From: an uncultured Candidatus Actinomarina sp.
Lineage (GTDB): Bacteria; Actinomycetota; Acidimicrobiia; Actinomarinales; Actinomarinaceae
Assembly: GCA_902599555.1 (NCBI GenBank)
Contig: CACKFQ010000006.1
Span: forward strand, 1-42,483
Length of the DNA stretch: 42,483 nt
Direction of reading: 5' to 3'
The notes beneath the pieces were generated by a model that worked only from the letters and a program-made list of their open reading frames with translations, had not been told where the DNA came from and searched no databases. This document shows, piece by piece, positions 26,725 to 35,322 of this stretch. Position 1 is the stretch's first letter. Each line of letters opens with the position of its first letter. The translations under genes and the position numbers were made by a program.

Positions 26725-28033
26725 CTGTAAAATTAAAGTTTTTTAAATGTATGGCTGGTACTTTTAACATGCCTTCTCCAAATTCTGAATCTGCATATCT
26801 AGACCTATCCCCAATAGATAAAACATTTCCAGGTGCAAGTGAAGCCATAAAGCTTTGTGTAAATCTTAATCTACCAATAGGTTTAACTATCTTTCCATTT
26901 TCAATCAAAAAAGATCCATTTCTATTTAACCCAGTTACAACTTGAGTGATTGGATCTAAAACCCTGCAGTACCAAAACTCATTTATGTAAATACCCTTTT
27001 TAACACTTTTTATCATTTCTTCTTGTGAAATATTACCCTCCGAAAGTTTAATATTTGTACCTATTCCGCCAAAATTTTCTCCCCAACCAAACAATTCATG
27101 AAAAGTATTTTCAGCACTTAATTCCTTGGCAGTTCGCCTAGTATGAAAATAAGATTTTGAAACTCCATCTTTAACAACTTCTAAGTTTTTTTTCTTTGAT
27201 CCGGACGCATCAATCTTAAACCCAATTGATTCATTATCTTCAGGAGTGTCAAAAATGTTTATTTGGCTATCAAACTGGTTTTCATCAATGTTTATTGGAC
27301 TCATACCATCAATTTTGCTTTTTGCATTAAAACCATAAACACCAAGAAAAACCAATATAGTGCTTACTGCTTCGTGACCAAGAATTACTTCATAGTTTCC
27401 CGGTTCTATGTCTTTTGGGTTCTCACTGTCTTTTGCTAGTTTTGCTGCTTCACTGCCAGCACGTTCAGCTTCTATGTCTGACAATGTTATTCCTCCCCTA
27501 TGAGAAGACCCGGCTGATGATTCTGTTCTAAATATTCCATCAATGAATGCGCTGCTAGATGAATCAGAAGAACTTAACCCATTAGTGTTCCATACAAAGT
27601 AATTATTTATATAGCTAGAACAGTATCCTGCTGCGTTCATTTGTTTTCCCGCAGAAACAAATTCTCGAACCTTATTAGCCCTCTCGTCGGGTGATGATTC
27701 AACCAGCTTAGATAGACCATTATAGGATTGGGATGCATCAGGAAGGCCAGCCCAACCTTTGTCTATTGGACTTTTACTTAAAGAGTCCATAGCTTTAGAA
27801 ACAAATTCCTTTGGATTTTTTAATGCTGTTAAGTTAGTTGACATAGTTACAGTTTTAGAATCATTGTGTAATGTCAAAAATACGTCGGCAGATTCTTCAT
27901 CCACATTTTGATGAATTTGAGAATTAGCAAACCTTGTTAATGCACTTTTTGAGTGCATCATTTTTAATTCACACTCTGTATCAGAAGGAATATTTTTTTC
28001 AATATCTTGAAGTAGGTCTTCCCAAATTTTCAT
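26708..28033 (-). CDS. tldE: TldE/PmbA-family metalloprotease subunit
   Basis: Regulatory partner of the TldD/TldE heterodimeric protease, 441 residues. It has the family fold and the ILGHEAVSTILVFLG segment in place of the zinc-binding HExxxH, so it is the non-catalytic subunit. C-terminal blocks GIYINEFWYCRVLDPITQVVTGLNRNG and IKPIGRLRFTQSF-like sequence are typical (the exact local sequence is VKPIGRLRFTQSF). It overlaps tldD by the 4-base ATGA pattern. TldDE proteins process modified peptides or unfolded substrates; no peptide precursor gene is seen nearby. Confidence 0.9.
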   Translation of the reverse strand: MKIWEDLLQDIEKNIPSDTECELKMMHSKSALTRFANSQIHQNVDEESADVFLTLHNDSKTVTMSTNLTALKNPKEFVSKAMDSLSKSPIDKGWAGLPDASQSYNGLSKLVESSPDERANKVREFVSAGKQMNAAGYCSSYINNYFVWNTNGLSSSDSSSSAFIDGIFRTESSAGSSHRGGITLSDIEAERAGSEAAKLAKDSENPKDIEPGNYEVILGHEAVSTILVFLGVYGFNAKSKIDGMSPINIDENQFDSQINIFDTPEDNESIGFKIDASGSKKKNLEVVKDGVSKSYFHTRRTAKELSAENTFHELFGWGENFGGIGTNIKLSEGNISQEEMIKSVKKGIYINEFWYCRVLDPITQVVTGLNRNGSFLIENGKIVKPIGRLRFTQSFMASLAPGNVLSIGDRSRYADSEFGEGMLKVPAIHLKNFNFTGGVSG

Positions 28034-29466
28034 CCACGAACTCCAATACGCGTATTTTTAAATCTTGCTGGAGAAGCTGGGTGTCCCGTGTGTCCAATTT
28101 GGCTTGGTTGCCCTTTTCCACAGTTTGGAGTTCCCCAAAATACCCATTCTTCCTCACCTGACAACATATCCATATTTCCCCAAAACTCAGGTGTAATTCC
28201 CGTATAGGTCGGGTTCTTTACCATATCAATTATTTTTCCATTTTTAACTAACCAACCAACTTCACATCCAAATTGAAAATTTAGTCTTAAGTCATCTATG
28301 GACCAAGAACGGTTAGTTTCCATGTAGATTCCCTCATCTGTAGCTTCTATAATTTCATCTAACGATGAGTCACCTGGAAGCAAGCCAACATTAGTCATCC
28401 TTACCATGGGCAATCTTCCAAAACCATCTGCACGAACCATACCGCCCGGTGGTACTCCTGCAACAGCGGCACTATCTCTACCTGACAAAACTCCGGTCCA
28501 AATTCCCTCTTTTACAATATCAACTCTTTGGGCAGGAGTTCCTTCGTCATCGTATTTAAATGTTGCAAGTGCTCCAGGTAGTGTGGCGTCAGCAACTATA
28601 TTCATTAATTCTGAACCATATTTGTGCTTATTTAATTTTTTTAGATCTAAATGAGAGGTTCCAGCATAAGCTGCTTCCCAACCTAAAATTCTGTCAAGCT
28701 CAATAGCATGCCCTACAGATTCATGAATTTGTAAAGCAAGCTGGCTACCCTCAAGAATTAAGTCCATCGTTCCTTGGGGACATTGAGGAGCTACCAAAAG
28801 TCTTTGGGATTCCTCAGCTAATCTATCTAAATGACTTTCGAATTCAAAACTTTTTATTACTTCCCAGCCACCAGTTCTATATTCACCAAAAGATTGCGGG
28901 TATGACCTTATTTGGGTTTCGCCGTCGCCTACTGATAATGAAGATATTCCTCCTCCAGATTCAATAATATTTTGATATATTTTGTGCCCCTGACTTGAAG
29001 CAAACCACTTTTCTGTATCCCAAAAATCTAATCTTCCAAAAGCTCTTGAACTACCGAGTTTTTTCATCTTTTCAGTAGATGAGATTAAAAGATCGATTTG
29101 TTCAGAACTCGAGACTGAAAAAGGATTTTCTTCGTGTGGAGTTGTATAGGTATCTTCAACTACAGGCACATCAGCAAATGGTAATTCTTCTCCAGCAACC
29201 ATTGCAGATGCTTTAGCTATTTCAAAAGATTTTTTTCCTGCTTGTTTTAAAGACTCGCTAGATAAATCATATGTAGAATAAAAACCCCAAGAAGAACCTA
29301 CTAATGCTCTAATTCCAATACCAATTTTTTCATTCTCATTAAAATTTTCAATTTCTCCATTTTTTGCTGCAATGCTTCTTGATTTAGAAATTAAAACTCT
29401 TGCATCAGAATACTTTGCTCCACTATCTATTGCTGAGTCAATTGCAATTTCGAGATGTTCGAACAT
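28030..29466 (-). CDS. tldD: TldD-family zinc metalloprotease
   Basis: Catalytic subunit of the TldD/E protease, 478 residues. The zinc motif HESVGH is at 248-253 within QIHESVGHAIELDRILG. Downstream are family blocks GVPPGGMVRADGFGRLPMVRM and TGITPEFWGNMD. It leads the tldD-tldE-GDPD operon. A TAGTCT seven bases before the ATG fits a leaderless or nearly leaderless start, and no ribosome-binding site is visible. Confidence 0.94.
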   Translation of the reverse strand: MFEHLEIAIDSAIDSGAKYSDARVLISKSRSIAAKNGEIENFNENEKIGIGIRALVGSSWGFYSTYDLSSESLKQAGKKSFEIAKASAMVAGEELPFADVPVVEDTYTTPHEENPFSVSSSEQIDLLISSTEKMKKLGSSRAFGRLDFWDTEKWFASSQGHKIYQNIIESGGGISSLSVGDGETQIRSYPQSFGEYRTGGWEVIKSFEFESHLDRLAEESQRLLVAPQCPQGTMDLILEGSQLALQIHESVGHAIELDRILGWEAAYAGTSHLDLKKLNKHKYGSELMNIVADATLPGALATFKYDDEGTPAQRVDIVKEGIWTGVLSGRDSAAVAGVPPGGMVRADGFGRLPMVRMTNVGLLPGDSSLDEIIEATDEGIYMETNRSWSIDDLRLNFQFGCEVGWLVKNGKIIDMVKNPTYTGITPEFWGNMDMLSGEEEWVFWGTPNCGKGQPSQIGHTGHPASPARFKNTRIGVRG

Positions 29467-29473
29467 GTAATAT

Positions 29474-29479
29474 AGACTA
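29474..29479 (-). promoter_or_regulatory. -10 box for a near-leaderless tldD start
   Basis: TAGTCT (TAnnnT) is followed by 7 bases and then ATG at 29466. Confidence 0.4.
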
Positions 29480-29511
29480 CCAATTTAAAGAGTAAAGATA
29501 AAATTAAAAAA

Positions 29512-30567
29512 TTAGACTAAGTCTTGTTCTCTAATACCAAAAGATGGATGACGAAGTCTGCATAGAGCTAGTTTTTCTAATTGTCTGATTCTTTCTCGGG
29601 TCAAGTCAAACTCTTCACCAATTTCTTCAAGTGTTCTTGGGACACCATCGTAAAAACCATATCTTAAAGCTAATATTCTTCCTTCTCTTTCAGGAAGTCT
29701 GCTAATGCTATCTCTGAGGCTTTCCGCTACATCTAAATCTTGAACAATTAATGAAGGATCGCTTGCGTCTTCATCTTGGATAAAATCACCAAGTTGTGCA
29801 CCATCTTCACCAACAGGTTGCTCTAGAGAAACTGTATCAGCTACGCTTAAAGCTAGTTCAACCTTATCAACTCCTACACCTGCCTCTTTAGCAATCTCTT
29901 GTGGTTTTGGATCTCTTCCTAGTTCAGCTTTAAGTTGAGCTTGTGCCGCACGGACTGCAGCCATTGTGTCATGTAGGTGTACAGGAATTCGTACTGTTCT
30001 TGACTTATCAGCAATAGCTCTTGTAATAGCTTGTCTAATCCACCAAGTTGCATAAGTTGAAAATTTAAATCCTTTACGCCAATCGAACTTTTCAACGGCG
30101 CGTATTAAACCAAGGTTTCCCTCCTGGATTAAATCTAGAAAATCTATACCTGAGGTGTTTGCATATCTTCTTGCATTAGCAACAACTAATCTTAGGTTTG
30201 CAGTAAGAAAAGCGTCTTTAGCCTCGGCGCCTTTTTTTCTGTCTCTTTTTAAACGGATTTCACCTTTTTTATCTTTAAACTGTTTCTTTTGTAACTTAAC
30301 TGCAGCTTTTTCACCAGATTCAATTTTCTGGGCTAATTCAACTTCTTGTTCTGCAGTTAACAGGTCGAAGTTTCCAATTGCAGTCAAATACTGGCTAACT
30401 AGGTCTGTAGTAAGTTTTCCTTTATCATCAGCCAATTTTTTTGTTAAAGATTTTGCTTTTTCACGAGCAGCTTTCTCCTGTTCAGGAGTTAAGGTAGTAT
30501 CTTCATTTGAAAAATCCGCTTCTTTGGCCTCTGGTTTTGGCTTTGAAGGTATTGTTTTAGTCACCAT
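29512..30567 (-). CDS. Primary RNA polymerase sigma factor (sigma-70, SigA/HrdB-type)
   Basis: Group-1-like sigma factor of 351 residues. A Lys/Glu-rich N-terminal tail (1-50) is followed by region 1.2 ([15 protein letters not shown], about 53-67), then region 2 with [34 protein letters not shown] and the -10-recognition stretch [19 protein letters not shown] (168-186). Region 4 ends in [20 protein letters not shown], the -35-recognition helix. Full regions 1.2-4 and the intact core-binding motif mark it as the housekeeping factor or a very close paralog. It is monocistronic, flanked by 45- and 63-base gaps, with a leader carrying AAAGG before the ATG. Confidence 0.93.
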   Translation of the reverse strand: MVTKTIPSKPKPEAKEADFSNEDTTLTPEQEKAAREKAKSLTKKLADDKGKLTTDLVSQYLTAIGNFDLLTAEQEVELAQKIESGEKAAVKLQKKQFKDKKGEIRLKRDRKKGAEAKDAFLTANLRLVVANARRYANTSGIDFLDLIQEGNLGLIRAVEKFDWRKGFKFSTYATWWIRQAITRAIADKSRTVRIPVHLHDTMAAVRAAQAQLKAELGRDPKPQEIAKEAGVGVDKVELALSVADTVSLEQPVGEDGAQLGDFIQDEDASDPSLIVQDLDVAESLRDSISRLPEREGRILALRYGFYDGVPRTLEEIGEEFDLTRERIRQLEKLALCRLRHPSFGIREQDLV

Positions 30568-30630
30568 TAGTAATTTGACCTTTATGCTTGCTATTCAGTT
30601 ACAGAGATGAATAATATACCGGCAATTAAT

Positions 30631-31521
30631 TTAAAGCGAATTGATAAATAAATTATTTTTTGAAAGATCAATGCTTACATATATATAGGAAATCCACAAA
30701 AAATCGGCAATTGCCAAGTGCAATATGCTTAAAGGCAGAACTATATTGGATAAAACATTTATGGCTCCCAGAAATACAGCAATAAGTATTAATATTTGTA
30801 ATGGCTTAACCCCTACATTATATTTTTTTCTAATCCCAGTTGCGTAAACGTATAAAACTATCGATAGTATTAAGGAAATAATTGGGTGTAAAATTCTTAA
30901 TCTAGTCAACACTTCGGATGTTCTGTCAAAATCTGCTAAAAACCCTTCAACAAATGAAGCGCTTGGAAATAAGACGTCAGCTAAAGCAGTGATTGAGCCA
31001 GTTGCTCCACTTAAAAGAAACAAAGAAGAAATTAATAAAAAGTTTTTGTTGAACATATTTTTTACGTCATGAAGATCATCTTGGAGTATTTTATATAATA
31101 TTGCATAACTCCCTAGCAAACCAAAAGTGTTTACTAAATGAATTGGAACTGCAATGATTCTTGGAAGTGAACTATTAAGACCTACCCATTCAAAAATGAC
31201 AATTACTGCACCGATTAGCGCCTCAAAAATTACGAAAAAGGTAAGGTAATTAGTTACTATTCTTACTAAAGAGTCTTTTTGAAGTTTCCTAGTCTTTGCA
31301 AAAATTATCAAAGTAACAACTAATAAAACTCCACTTACAGAACGATGGGAAAATTCAATTAATTCTGAAGTATCTGATAATGCAGGAATTATCTTTCCTT
31401 TACATGTTGGCCATGTAGCTCCACATCCATCTCCAGACCCAGTAGCCCTAACAAATGCACCAGCCAAAATTGAGGCTATTGATAATAAAAGACCTCCTTT
31501 TGCGTAAGACTCGACTTTCAC
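30631..31521 (-). CDS. ctaA: Heme A synthase-like protein (CtaA/COX15 family)
   Basis: Membrane protein of 296 residues with about 8 helices that oxidises heme O to heme A for cytochrome oxidase. It has the N-terminal CtaA block GAFVRATGSGDGCG with WPTCKGK. Conserved heme-binding histidines appear in IEFSHRSVSG, VPIHLVNTFG, RILHPIISL and SILHLAIADF. The start is a GTG at 31521 that overlaps the TGA of the upstream HTH gene (GTGA). Its partners ctaB, coxB and ctaD are 9-12 kb away in this window, which supports an aa3-type oxidase. Confidence 0.88.
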   Translation of the reverse strand: MKVESYAKGGLLLSIASILAGAFVRATGSGDGCGATWPTCKGKIIPALSDTSELIEFSHRSVSGVLLVVTLIIFAKTRKLQKDSLVRIVTNYLTFFVIFEALIGAVIVIFEWVGLNSSLPRIIAVPIHLVNTFGLLGSYAILYKILQDDLHDVKNMFNKNFLLISSLFLLSGATGSITALADVLFPSASFVEGFLADFDRTSEVLTRLRILHPIISLILSIVLYVYATGIRKKYNVGVKPLQILILIAVFLGAINVLSNIVLPLSILHLAIADFLWISYIYVSIDLSKNNLFINSL

Positions 31522-32120
31522 AATAAATTATCTAAAAATGTTCTAAGTGAATCCCAAAATAAGGAGAATGAATTATAAACAACAATAAAAAGCACCAGAA
31601 GCAAAGCAGTTGTTTTGAGATTTCGAGTGAAATAAAATCCAATTTGTTTTTGATCATATATGTATGGCTCTTCGTCGGAAAATTCAAGAAGATTAGTAGT
31701 TTGTACTGGTTTTGTAAGATATTCTTCTAAAGTTTCTTCTTTTACCTCAGAAACCTCAACTGATTCATAATCAAAATCATTAAGTGTTGATTCTTTTCTT
31801 TGGAAGGTATTTCGAAGTTTATCAATTCTAGTTTGTTTAATTTGCACATCATCATTTTTTATTGAGAAGAGACTTTCTTCAGTTAATAATGAACCTACTT
31901 CTTTTAGTTGTTCTGTTGAGAACCCATCAAGTGTCTGTGTTATTTCAGTACCTAACAATCCTTCAAGAGCATTAATAATTTTTTTATCCGTAGGAAAACT
32001 TGTTCCAGCTTCCCATTGCTTAACATCTTTTACTTTTACCCCTGTAAAAGAAGCGATCTGTTTATTACTTAAGCCTCTATCAGCTTTAAGTCTTTTAAAT
32101 TCTATTTGAAAATTATTCAT
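31518..32120 (-). CDS. HTH (Xre-type) protein with C-terminal membrane anchor
   Basis: 200-residue protein starting at the ATG at 32120. The longer frame upstream runs through a tRNA gene on the other strand and is not credible. Residues about 3-60 form an Xre/Cro helix-turn-helix (LKADRGLSNKQIASFTGVKVKDVKQWEAG). An acidic, low-conservation linker follows (about 75-155), then one transmembrane segment (TTALLLVLFIVVYNSFSLFW, about 168-187) and a short tail. The order HTH, linker, membrane anchor recalls RodZ-like or membrane-bound regulators, but the RodZ extracellular beta domain is absent. It is translationally coupled to ctaA, so it may regulate or assemble something for heme A or the membrane. 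I do not recognise a named family. Confidence 0.75.
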   Translation of the reverse strand: MNNFQIEFKRLKADRGLSNKQIASFTGVKVKDVKQWEAGTSFPTDKKIINALEGLLGTEITQTLDGFSTEQLKEVGSLLTEESLFSIKNDDVQIKQTRIDKLRNTFQRKESTLNDFDYESVEVSEVKEETLEEYLTKPVQTTNLLEFSDEEPYIYDQKQIGFYFTRNLKTTALLLVLFIVVYNSFSLFWDSLRTFLDNLL

Positions 32121-32171
32121 TACTTTAATTCTATTCAATATAATTTTTTTTATATAACTAGTCTTAAGTAC
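32121..32171. promoter_or_regulatory. Divergent promoter region between the HTH gene and tRNA-Sec
   Basis: This 51-base spacer is almost entirely A/T. TATAAC on the plus strand, about 13 bases before the mature tRNA end, is a possible -10 for the tRNA. TATATT on the minus strand could serve the HTH-ctaA pair. Neither has a good -35 hexamer. Confidence 0.35.
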
Positions 32172-32263
32172 GGAGGTGAATGAGCGCCTGGTGGGCTCCA
32201 CAGTCTTCAAAACTGTTGAAAGGTGTAAAAGTCTTTGGCAGGTTCGATTCCTGTCCACCTCCG
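32172..32263 (+). tRNA. selC: tRNA-Sec (anticodon UCA)
   Basis: A 92-base tRNA with UCA at 32207-32209 in the loop CTTCAAA, closed by ACAGT/ACTGT. The acceptor pairs GGAGGTG with CACCTCC, with an A/C opposition at the eighth position. The D stem is long (GAGC, a bulged G, CC / GG, GCTC) with a four-base loop TGGT, the tRNA-Sec hallmark. A long variable arm contains AAAG/CTTT. The T arm is GCAGG-TTCGATT-CCTGT. The discriminator is G, and CCA is not encoded (CTA follows). The extended D stem, extra-long variable arm and UCA anticodon together identify selenocysteine tRNA, not a Ser or suppressor tRNA. It would read UGA with SelB and a SECIS element. Confidence 0.88.
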
Positions 32264-32286
32264 CTACTTTATAAGATATACATGTT

Positions 32287-32292
32287 TAATAT
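32287..32292 (+). promoter_or_regulatory. -10 box for a leaderless start of the gene at 32299
   Basis: TAATAT is followed by exactly 6 bases and then ATG. It begins 24 bases after the tRNA gene ends. Confidence 0.5.
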
Positions 32293-32298
32293 AGAAAA

Positions 32299-32628
32299 AT
32301 GGCAGAAGAAAAAAGCTTATTAGATGAGGTGCAAGAAGCACCTGCTGGATTCAAGGTTTCTCCAGGTTGGAGAGTTGGTCACTTAAAAGAAGAGACCATT
32401 ACTAAGTCAGGACTTCTTGTGCCAGCTGGCAGTGAAAAAACTTCAGAAGCACTTCCTCTTATTGATGTTGATACAGGACAGCAGTTCTGGGCTGTAGCTA
32501 GTGGTGCATGGAAATTTATCTGGCCTCCAACTGGAAAAGTAGTTTTAGCAGTTAGAGAATCTCAAATTATTGCTGAAGAAGAGCTTTCTAAATCTTCTGA
32601 AAATGGCCAATTACCTATAATGAAATAA
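32299..32628 (+). CDS. Small GroES-like protein (divergent, uncertain)
   Basis: 109-residue soluble protein with no signal peptide. The stretch GWRVGHLKEETITKSGLLVP resembles the start of the GroES core (RVxVKxxxxxxKTxxGIVLP), and KVVLAVRESQIIAEEE near the end resembles the GroES terminus (VLIxxESDILAIVE). The middle, including the segment where the GroES mobile loop would be, looks different (PLIDVDTGQQFWAVASGAWKFIWP). It may be a diverged co-chaperonin-fold protein or merely a similar small beta protein. It is followed directly by hflX, whose TTG start abuts its stop codon. There is no GroEL gene nearby. I do not assign a function. Confidence 0.5.
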   Translation: MAEEKSLLDEVQEAPAGFKVSPGWRVGHLKEETITKSGLLVPAGSEKTSEALPLIDVDTGQQFWAVASGAWKFIWPPTGKVVLAVRESQIIAEEELSKSSENGQLPIMK

Positions 32629-33948
32629 TTGAATCAGAGAAATAATCCAAACCAATCAGACAGAAGGCTTCTAACAGTATCTGATAGAGATATCTTTGTC
32701 ACTACTCAAAAAGCATTATTAATTGGAATAGTCTTAAAAAATGAAATAAGAGCTGACAAAGAAGAGTCTCTTAAAGAGCTTGTTAATTTAGTAAAAACTG
32801 CTGGATCAAGTCCAACAATAATCCAGACTAAAAGGGTAGAAAAAATTGATCCTAAAACTTTTATTGGTAAAGGTTCTATAAAAGAATTGGTAGATATCTC
32901 AGATGCAAATGATATTGATGTCGTTTTATTTGATTGCGAATTAACTCCAAACCAACAAAAAGAATTGAGAGCTTTATTCAAGTGTGATGTGGTAGACAGA
33001 ACTGGTCTTATCCTTGACATATTTGCACTCCATGCTCAGTCAAAGGAAGCCAGCTTACAAGTTGAATTAGCTTTATCAATTTACTTAAAACCACGTTTAG
33101 CTGGCTTAGGTAAAACTTTGAATCAGCAGGGCGGTGGTATAGGAACAAGAGGACCTGGTGAAACAAAGCTTGAAACAGACAATAGATTAATTGACAACAG
33201 AATTAATAAATTAAAAAGGGAAATTAAAAAAGTTAGTAAACAAAGAGAAGTGCAATCTAGCTTTAGAAAGAAAAATAATACACCCCTTGTTTCAATTGTT
33301 GGTTATACAAATGCAGGAAAATCTACCATGCTAGAAAAAATTACGTCTTCGAAAACATATGTAGCTAATGAGTTATTTGCAACTGTTGATTCTTTACAAA
33401 GAGAGTTAAAAATTGATGGAATAAATGAGCACATCATACTCTCGGACACAGTTGGATTTATTCAAAATCTTCCAACAACATTGATCGAATCTTTTAAATC
33501 AACACTTACAGTTGTTAAAGAAGCAAATTTATTAATTCATGTTGTTGACGCAGCATCTGCAATACCCGAAATGCACATAAATACAGTGCATGAAATACTA
33601 GACCAGATTGAAGCAGATGTGCCTGAAATATTGGTTTTTAATAAAATAGATAGAATTGACAAGGCGTCTTTATATTATTTAACGGAAAAATATCAAGATG
33701 CAATATTTGTATCATCAACAAAAGGGACAAATATTAAAAAATTAATTTCTGAGATTACAACAAATGTCTTTGGTGATCTAAATGAAGTTTCGCTTTTAAT
33801 ATCGCCTAAGGACTTGGATCAACTACACAAGTATTCTTCCATCGTAAGTGTTAAAAATATTGAAGAGGGGTTAGAAGTTTCTGTAGAAATTAGAAATTAT
33901 TACCTAGAAAATCTGCTTCAAAAAGATGTTGTTAAACTTTTATCATGA
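32629..33948 (+). CDS. hflX: HflX-family GTPase
   Basis: Ribosome-associated GTPase of 439 residues that rescues or splits stalled 50S/70S ribosomes. The HflX N-terminal domain ends with the signature GGGIGTRGPGE (168-178), then a coiled, Lys-rich linker. The G domain has the P-loop GYTNAGKS (225-232), DTVGFIQNLP (G3) and NKID (G4). The start is a TTG at 32629, immediately after the stop of the small GroES-like gene; no ribosome site is seen, so translational coupling is likely. The 3' end overlaps gnd by ATGA. Confidence 0.93.
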   Translation: MNQRNNPNQSDRRLLTVSDRDIFVTTQKALLIGIVLKNEIRADKEESLKELVNLVKTAGSSPTIIQTKRVEKIDPKTFIGKGSIKELVDISDANDIDVVLFDCELTPNQQKELRALFKCDVVDRTGLILDIFALHAQSKEASLQVELALSIYLKPRLAGLGKTLNQQGGGIGTRGPGETKLETDNRLIDNRINKLKREIKKVSKQREVQSSFRKKNNTPLVSIVGYTNAGKSTMLEKITSSKTYVANELFATVDSLQRELKIDGINEHIILSDTVGFIQNLPTTLIESFKSTLTVVKEANLLIHVVDAASAIPEMHINTVHEILDQIEADVPEILVFNKIDRIDKASLYYLTEKYQDAIFVSSTKGTNIKKLISEITTNVFGDLNEVSLLISPKDLDQLHKYSSIVSVKNIEEGLEVSVEIRNYYLENLLQKDVVKLLS

Positions 33949-35297
33949 CTAAATCTATTGGTTTAATTGGTATTGGGGTAATGGGTAGCAATATTGCTCT
34001 TAATTTTTCTGAAAAGGGCACGTCTGTTCACGTATTTAATCAATCTGAAGATAAGATAAATTCTCTTATAGAGAAAGACTCTCACGGTAACATTTCTGGA
34101 TCTACTGACCTGGAGAATTTTACAGAATCTTTACCAAAACCGAGAAAAATTCTTATGCTAATTCCATCTGGTAAACCAACATTCGATATGGCAAAAAAAG
34201 TAATTAACTATCTCGAACCAAATGACATATTGATTGACGGGGGTAATGCATACTATCTTGACAGCAGCAGACTGGGTGCTCTGTGTGCTAAGAAAGAGAT
34301 AGATTTTATAGGAATGGGTGTTTCGGGAGGAGAAGAGGGTGCAAGAAATGGCCCGGCCTTAATGATTGGTTCAGAGAAATCAATTAATAATGAATTAAAA
34401 GATTCTTTATCTTCAATAGCTGCGAGTTATGAAAACTCCCTAAGTATTGGGTTTTATAAAGGTTATGGAACTGGCCATTTTATTAAAATGCTTCATAACG
34501 GTATTGAGTATGCTGAAATGCAAATTATTACTGAGGCTTATCATATTTTAAAAAGAGCAAACTATACCAATATTGAGATAAGTGAGTTTTTCAAGAAATT
34601 TTCCATACAAAACAGATCTTCATACTTGATTGAAATAACTTCAGAAATTTTATTAAAGAAAAACGATTCAGGATATTTACTTGATCAAATACAATCTACT
34701 GCAAATCATAAAGGAACAGGCAAACTAACAGTTGAGACATCACTTAACTATGGTTTTCCATTACCTAGTGTCTTTGAAGCATTCAATGCAAGAGTAGAGA
34801 GTAACTATGAAAACTTATGGTCAAAAAATATTGATGGACAGTTAATAGATATTTCTTCAGAATCTTTAAACAACGCAATATATTTTGCAAGACTAGCAAC
34901 AATGATTCAAGGTTTGCTCTTTATCCAGCATGTGAGTAACAAAGAGCAATTAGATATAGATTTGAAAGAGGTCTTGCAGAATTGGTCAGCTGGTTGCATT
35001 ATTAGATCTGAGCTTCTAAATGAATTGGGTAATGCAAAGCTGCTGAACCCTATTACTACAACCCCTTCTGTTCAAGATTTATTACAGAATAATCTCAGTG
35101 ATGCAAAAGAAGTAATTAAATCGTGCATTGATAGCGGTATCTCAATTCCTGTTATAAATTCGTCATACAACTGGTTTGTAGGAACATCAAGTACATTTAA
35201 TCCCTCTGCATTAATTCAAGCTCAAAGAGATTATTTCGGTGCACATCAGGTGCAATTTAAAAATTCTGACGAATTTATCCACTTGGACTGGGATTGA
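33945..35297 (+). CDS. gnd: 6-phosphogluconate dehydrogenase, decarboxylating
   Basis: Oxidative pentose-phosphate enzyme of 450 residues that makes ribulose 5-phosphate, CO2 and NAD(P)H. It has the Rossmann loop GVMGSNIALNF, DGGNAYYLDS, the substrate block MGVSGGEEGARNGPALM and the catalytic lysine in GHFIKMLHNGIEYAEMQ. The C-terminus ALIQAQRDYFGAHQ is also conserved. The length is slightly under the usual 468-470. It overlaps hflX by four bases. The next gene, pepN, has its own apparent promoter. Confidence 0.95.
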   Translation: MTKSIGLIGIGVMGSNIALNFSEKGTSVHVFNQSEDKINSLIEKDSHGNISGSTDLENFTESLPKPRKILMLIPSGKPTFDMAKKVINYLEPNDILIDGGNAYYLDSSRLGALCAKKEIDFIGMGVSGGEEGARNGPALMIGSEKSINNELKDSLSSIAASYENSLSIGFYKGYGTGHFIKMLHNGIEYAEMQIITEAYHILKRANYTNIEISEFFKKFSIQNRSSYLIEITSEILLKKNDSGYLLDQIQSTANHKGTGKLTVETSLNYGFPLPSVFEAFNARVESNYENLWSKNIDGQLIDISSESLNNAIYFARLATMIQGLLFIQHVSNKEQLDIDLKEVLQNWSAGCIIRSELLNELGNAKLLNPITTTPSVQDLLQNNLSDAKEVIKSCIDSGISIPVINSSYNWFVGTSSTFNPSALIQAQRDYFGAHQVQFKNSDEFIHLDWD

Positions 35298-35310
35298 TTT
35301 AAATTCTTAC

Positions 35311-35316
35311 TAATAT
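35311..35316 (+). promoter_or_regulatory. -10 box for a leaderless start of pepN
   Basis: TAATAT is followed by exactly 6 bases (ttttaa) and then ATG at 35323, in the 25-base gap after gnd. There is no ribosome-binding site. Confidence 0.5.
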
Positions 35317-35322
35317 TTTTAA

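Noticed and set aside
30155..30610. A 151-codon open frame opposite the sigma factor gene
   Set aside because: Antisense shadow of the Lys/Glu-rich sigma N-terminus; no domain and no promoter of its own.
32121..32258. A longer N-terminus for the HTH protein, starting at 32258
   Set aside because: The extra 46 codons run antisense through the tRNA-Sec gene and have no domain similarity; the HTH begins right after the ATG at 32120.
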